Shown here piece by piece: positions 63,079-64,000 of a stretch of 64,000 nt of DNA (position 1 is its first letter; every line of letters starts with the position of its first letter). The DNA lies in NCBI GenBank assembly GCA_035079385.1, contig JAVHKY010000024.1, forward strand, positions 6,696,001 to 6,760,000, written 5' to 3'. The notes beneath the pieces were generated by a model. That model was given only the letters and a program-made list of their open reading frames with translations. It did not search any database and was not told the origin of the DNA. Source of the DNA: Aspidiotus rigidus. Lineage: Eukaryota > Arthropoda > Insecta > Hemiptera > Diaspididae. The position numbers and the translations under genes were made by a program.

Positions 63079-64000
63079 ATGCTCGAACCGCACGACAAGG
63101 AGAAACTTTTTGAAGCCGCTGCCCATAACGACATCGAAACGATTAAAAGTGTACTTGGAAAAAAGGAGAAAGAAACAGCATCTATCACCGACGATCAGGG
63201 GCAGACACTCGCTCACGTAGCCGTCCAAAACGGTAATTTGGATATTGTCAAGTATGTATTGGAGAAAGAGCCGTCTATGCTAGCAAAACTCGACAATGAC
63301 GACTATTCTGTGCTACATCTAGCTGTCAAAAATGGTGCGCTGGACATAGTGAAGTATTTAGTCGAAAAGCATGACGCCAAGATCTTAGAACGAAATCGTC
63401 ATGACCTGGCGAGGACTGCTGTACATATAGCAGTCCAAGGCGGCTATTTAGATATGTTGAAGTATTTTATCGAAGAAAGGCATGCCGACGTTGACGAGCC
63501 CGGCGAATGGCAGGATAAACCTCCTGTTTTTCTGGCTGTACAATACAGACATCCCGATATTTTCCACTACCTTGCCGAGGAAAAAAATGCTGACCTAACG
63601 GCGGTGGACTTTTTCGGCGAGAACATCTTATTTATAGCGGCCAAAGTAGGTAATTTACCCCTTATCAAGAGTTTGCTCGATGAGAAGAAGATTGAATTCG
63701 ACCTCGACCAAAGGAACAACAATGGCGAAACTTTAGTAATGACATCACTCAAGGTAAATCAGACCGACATACTGAAGTATTTGGTAGATAAAAAACGGGC
63801 TGACGTCAATATTCCCGAAAAATGGGATAATACGACGTTGCTTCATTTAGCGGCTTCTCAAAATGATTACAAAACTTGCAAATATCTTATCGCGCACGGC
63901 GCCAAAATCAGATGCAAAGATAAATATGGTCAGATACCAGTGCAGAGAGCCACCGACGACTTTCTTATAGAATATATGACGAATGTATCAGAGAAAATTA
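63079..64000 (+). CDS. Ankyrin-repeat protein, 3' truncated by the window
   Basis: Open frame from ATG 63079 through the window end, 307 codons without stop or intron. It begins MLEPHDKEKLFEAAAHNDIE and contains about eight ankyrin repeats of about 33 aa, recognisable by T(L/V)(A/L)H(V/L)AVxxGxLDIVKYLxE words: TLAHVAVQNGNLDIVKYVLE, VLHLAVKNGALDIVKYLVE, AVHIAVQGGYLDMLKYFIE, PPVFLAVQYRHPDIFHYL, NILFIAAKVGNLPLIKSLL, TLLHLAASQNDYKTCKYL. No signal peptide or membrane segment is visible, so it is likely intracellular and protein-binding. The partner and any C-terminal domain are beyond the window. The ATG is chosen because the repeat register starts directly after it; the upstream sequence has no in-frame extension of note. 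Confidence 0.85.
   Translation, partial: MLEPHDKEKLFEAAAHNDIETIKSVLGKKEKETASITDDQGQTLAHVAVQNGNLDIVKYVLEKEPSMLAKLDNDDYSVLHLAVKNGALDIVKYLVEKHDAKILERNRHDLARTAVHIAVQGGYLDMLKYFIEERHADVDEPGEWQDKPPVFLAVQYRHPDIFHYLAEEKNADLTAVDFFGENILFIAAKVGNLPLIKSLLDEKKIEFDLDQRNNNGETLVMTSLKVNQTDILKYLVDKKRADVNIPEKWDNTTLLHLAASQNDYKTCKYLIAHGAKIRCKDKYGQIPVQRATDDFLIEYMTNVSEKI

Noticed and set aside
1..64000. Bacterial operon, CRISPR array or phage content
   Set aside because: Split genes, eukaryotic transposons and AT-rich non-coding DNA throughout; no regularly spaced direct repeats with unique spacers.

Overview
This is eukaryotic nuclear DNA: AT-rich, with introns of tens to thousands of bases, GT/AG splice signals, long A/T tracts, microsatellites and many decayed transposable elements. 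Gene families and element types suggest an arthropod, perhaps a hemipteran such as a scale insect, but nothing in the sequence fixes the species. There are no operons, CRISPR arrays or convincing tRNA/rRNA genes.

Four genes can be supported. (1) 367-5824, plus strand: a nine-exon SLC46/proton-coupled-folate-transporter-like MFS carrier, 450 aa when the exons are joined in phase. (2) about 13674-17559, plus strand: a secreted leucine-rich-repeat protein with a large glycosylated C-terminal region I do not recognise; its first exon was not found. (3) 22262-30541, minus strand: a 21-exon M16-family protein with the layout of insulin-degrading enzyme, 989 aa, continuous in frame, but without the zinc-binding histidines. 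It therefore looks like a full-length pseudoenzyme. (4) 63079 to the window edge, plus strand: an ankyrin-repeat protein, truncated by the window.

The rest is mostly mobile-element debris. Penelope-like elements (PLEs) occur at 20185-20645 (minus), 38245-40340 (minus, nearly intact RT and GIY-YIG with one in-frame stop) and 42555-45420 (plus-strand body with an inverted copy of its own 3' part in front). A remnant of a second PLE lineage lies in an intron of the LRR gene. Non-LTR retrotransposon 3' ends lie at 3760-4830 (plus, inside the SLC46 intron) and 12740-13440 (minus), and a possible L1-like piece with an internal inversion lies at 7981-8500. Small DNA transposons with visible terminal inverted repeats and target-site duplications include two hAT-type elements (10995-11495, 50933-51082) and a pogo/Tc1-like one (62685-62932). 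There are also foldback or hairpin elements near 3.0-3.7, 21.1, 37.8, 53.4, 55.9 and 58.0 kb.

Layout: 0-6 kb SLC46 gene; 6-13.5 kb repeats; 13.6-17.6 kb LRR gene; 17.6-22.2 kb repeats; 22.2-30.6 kb M16 gene; 30.6-63 kb repeat-rich DNA with Penelope copies and a few uncertain exon-like stretches; 63-64 kb ankyrin gene. The four genes show no obvious shared pathway; what is unusual is the M16 pseudoenzyme, the orphan LRR fusion and the Penelope structures.
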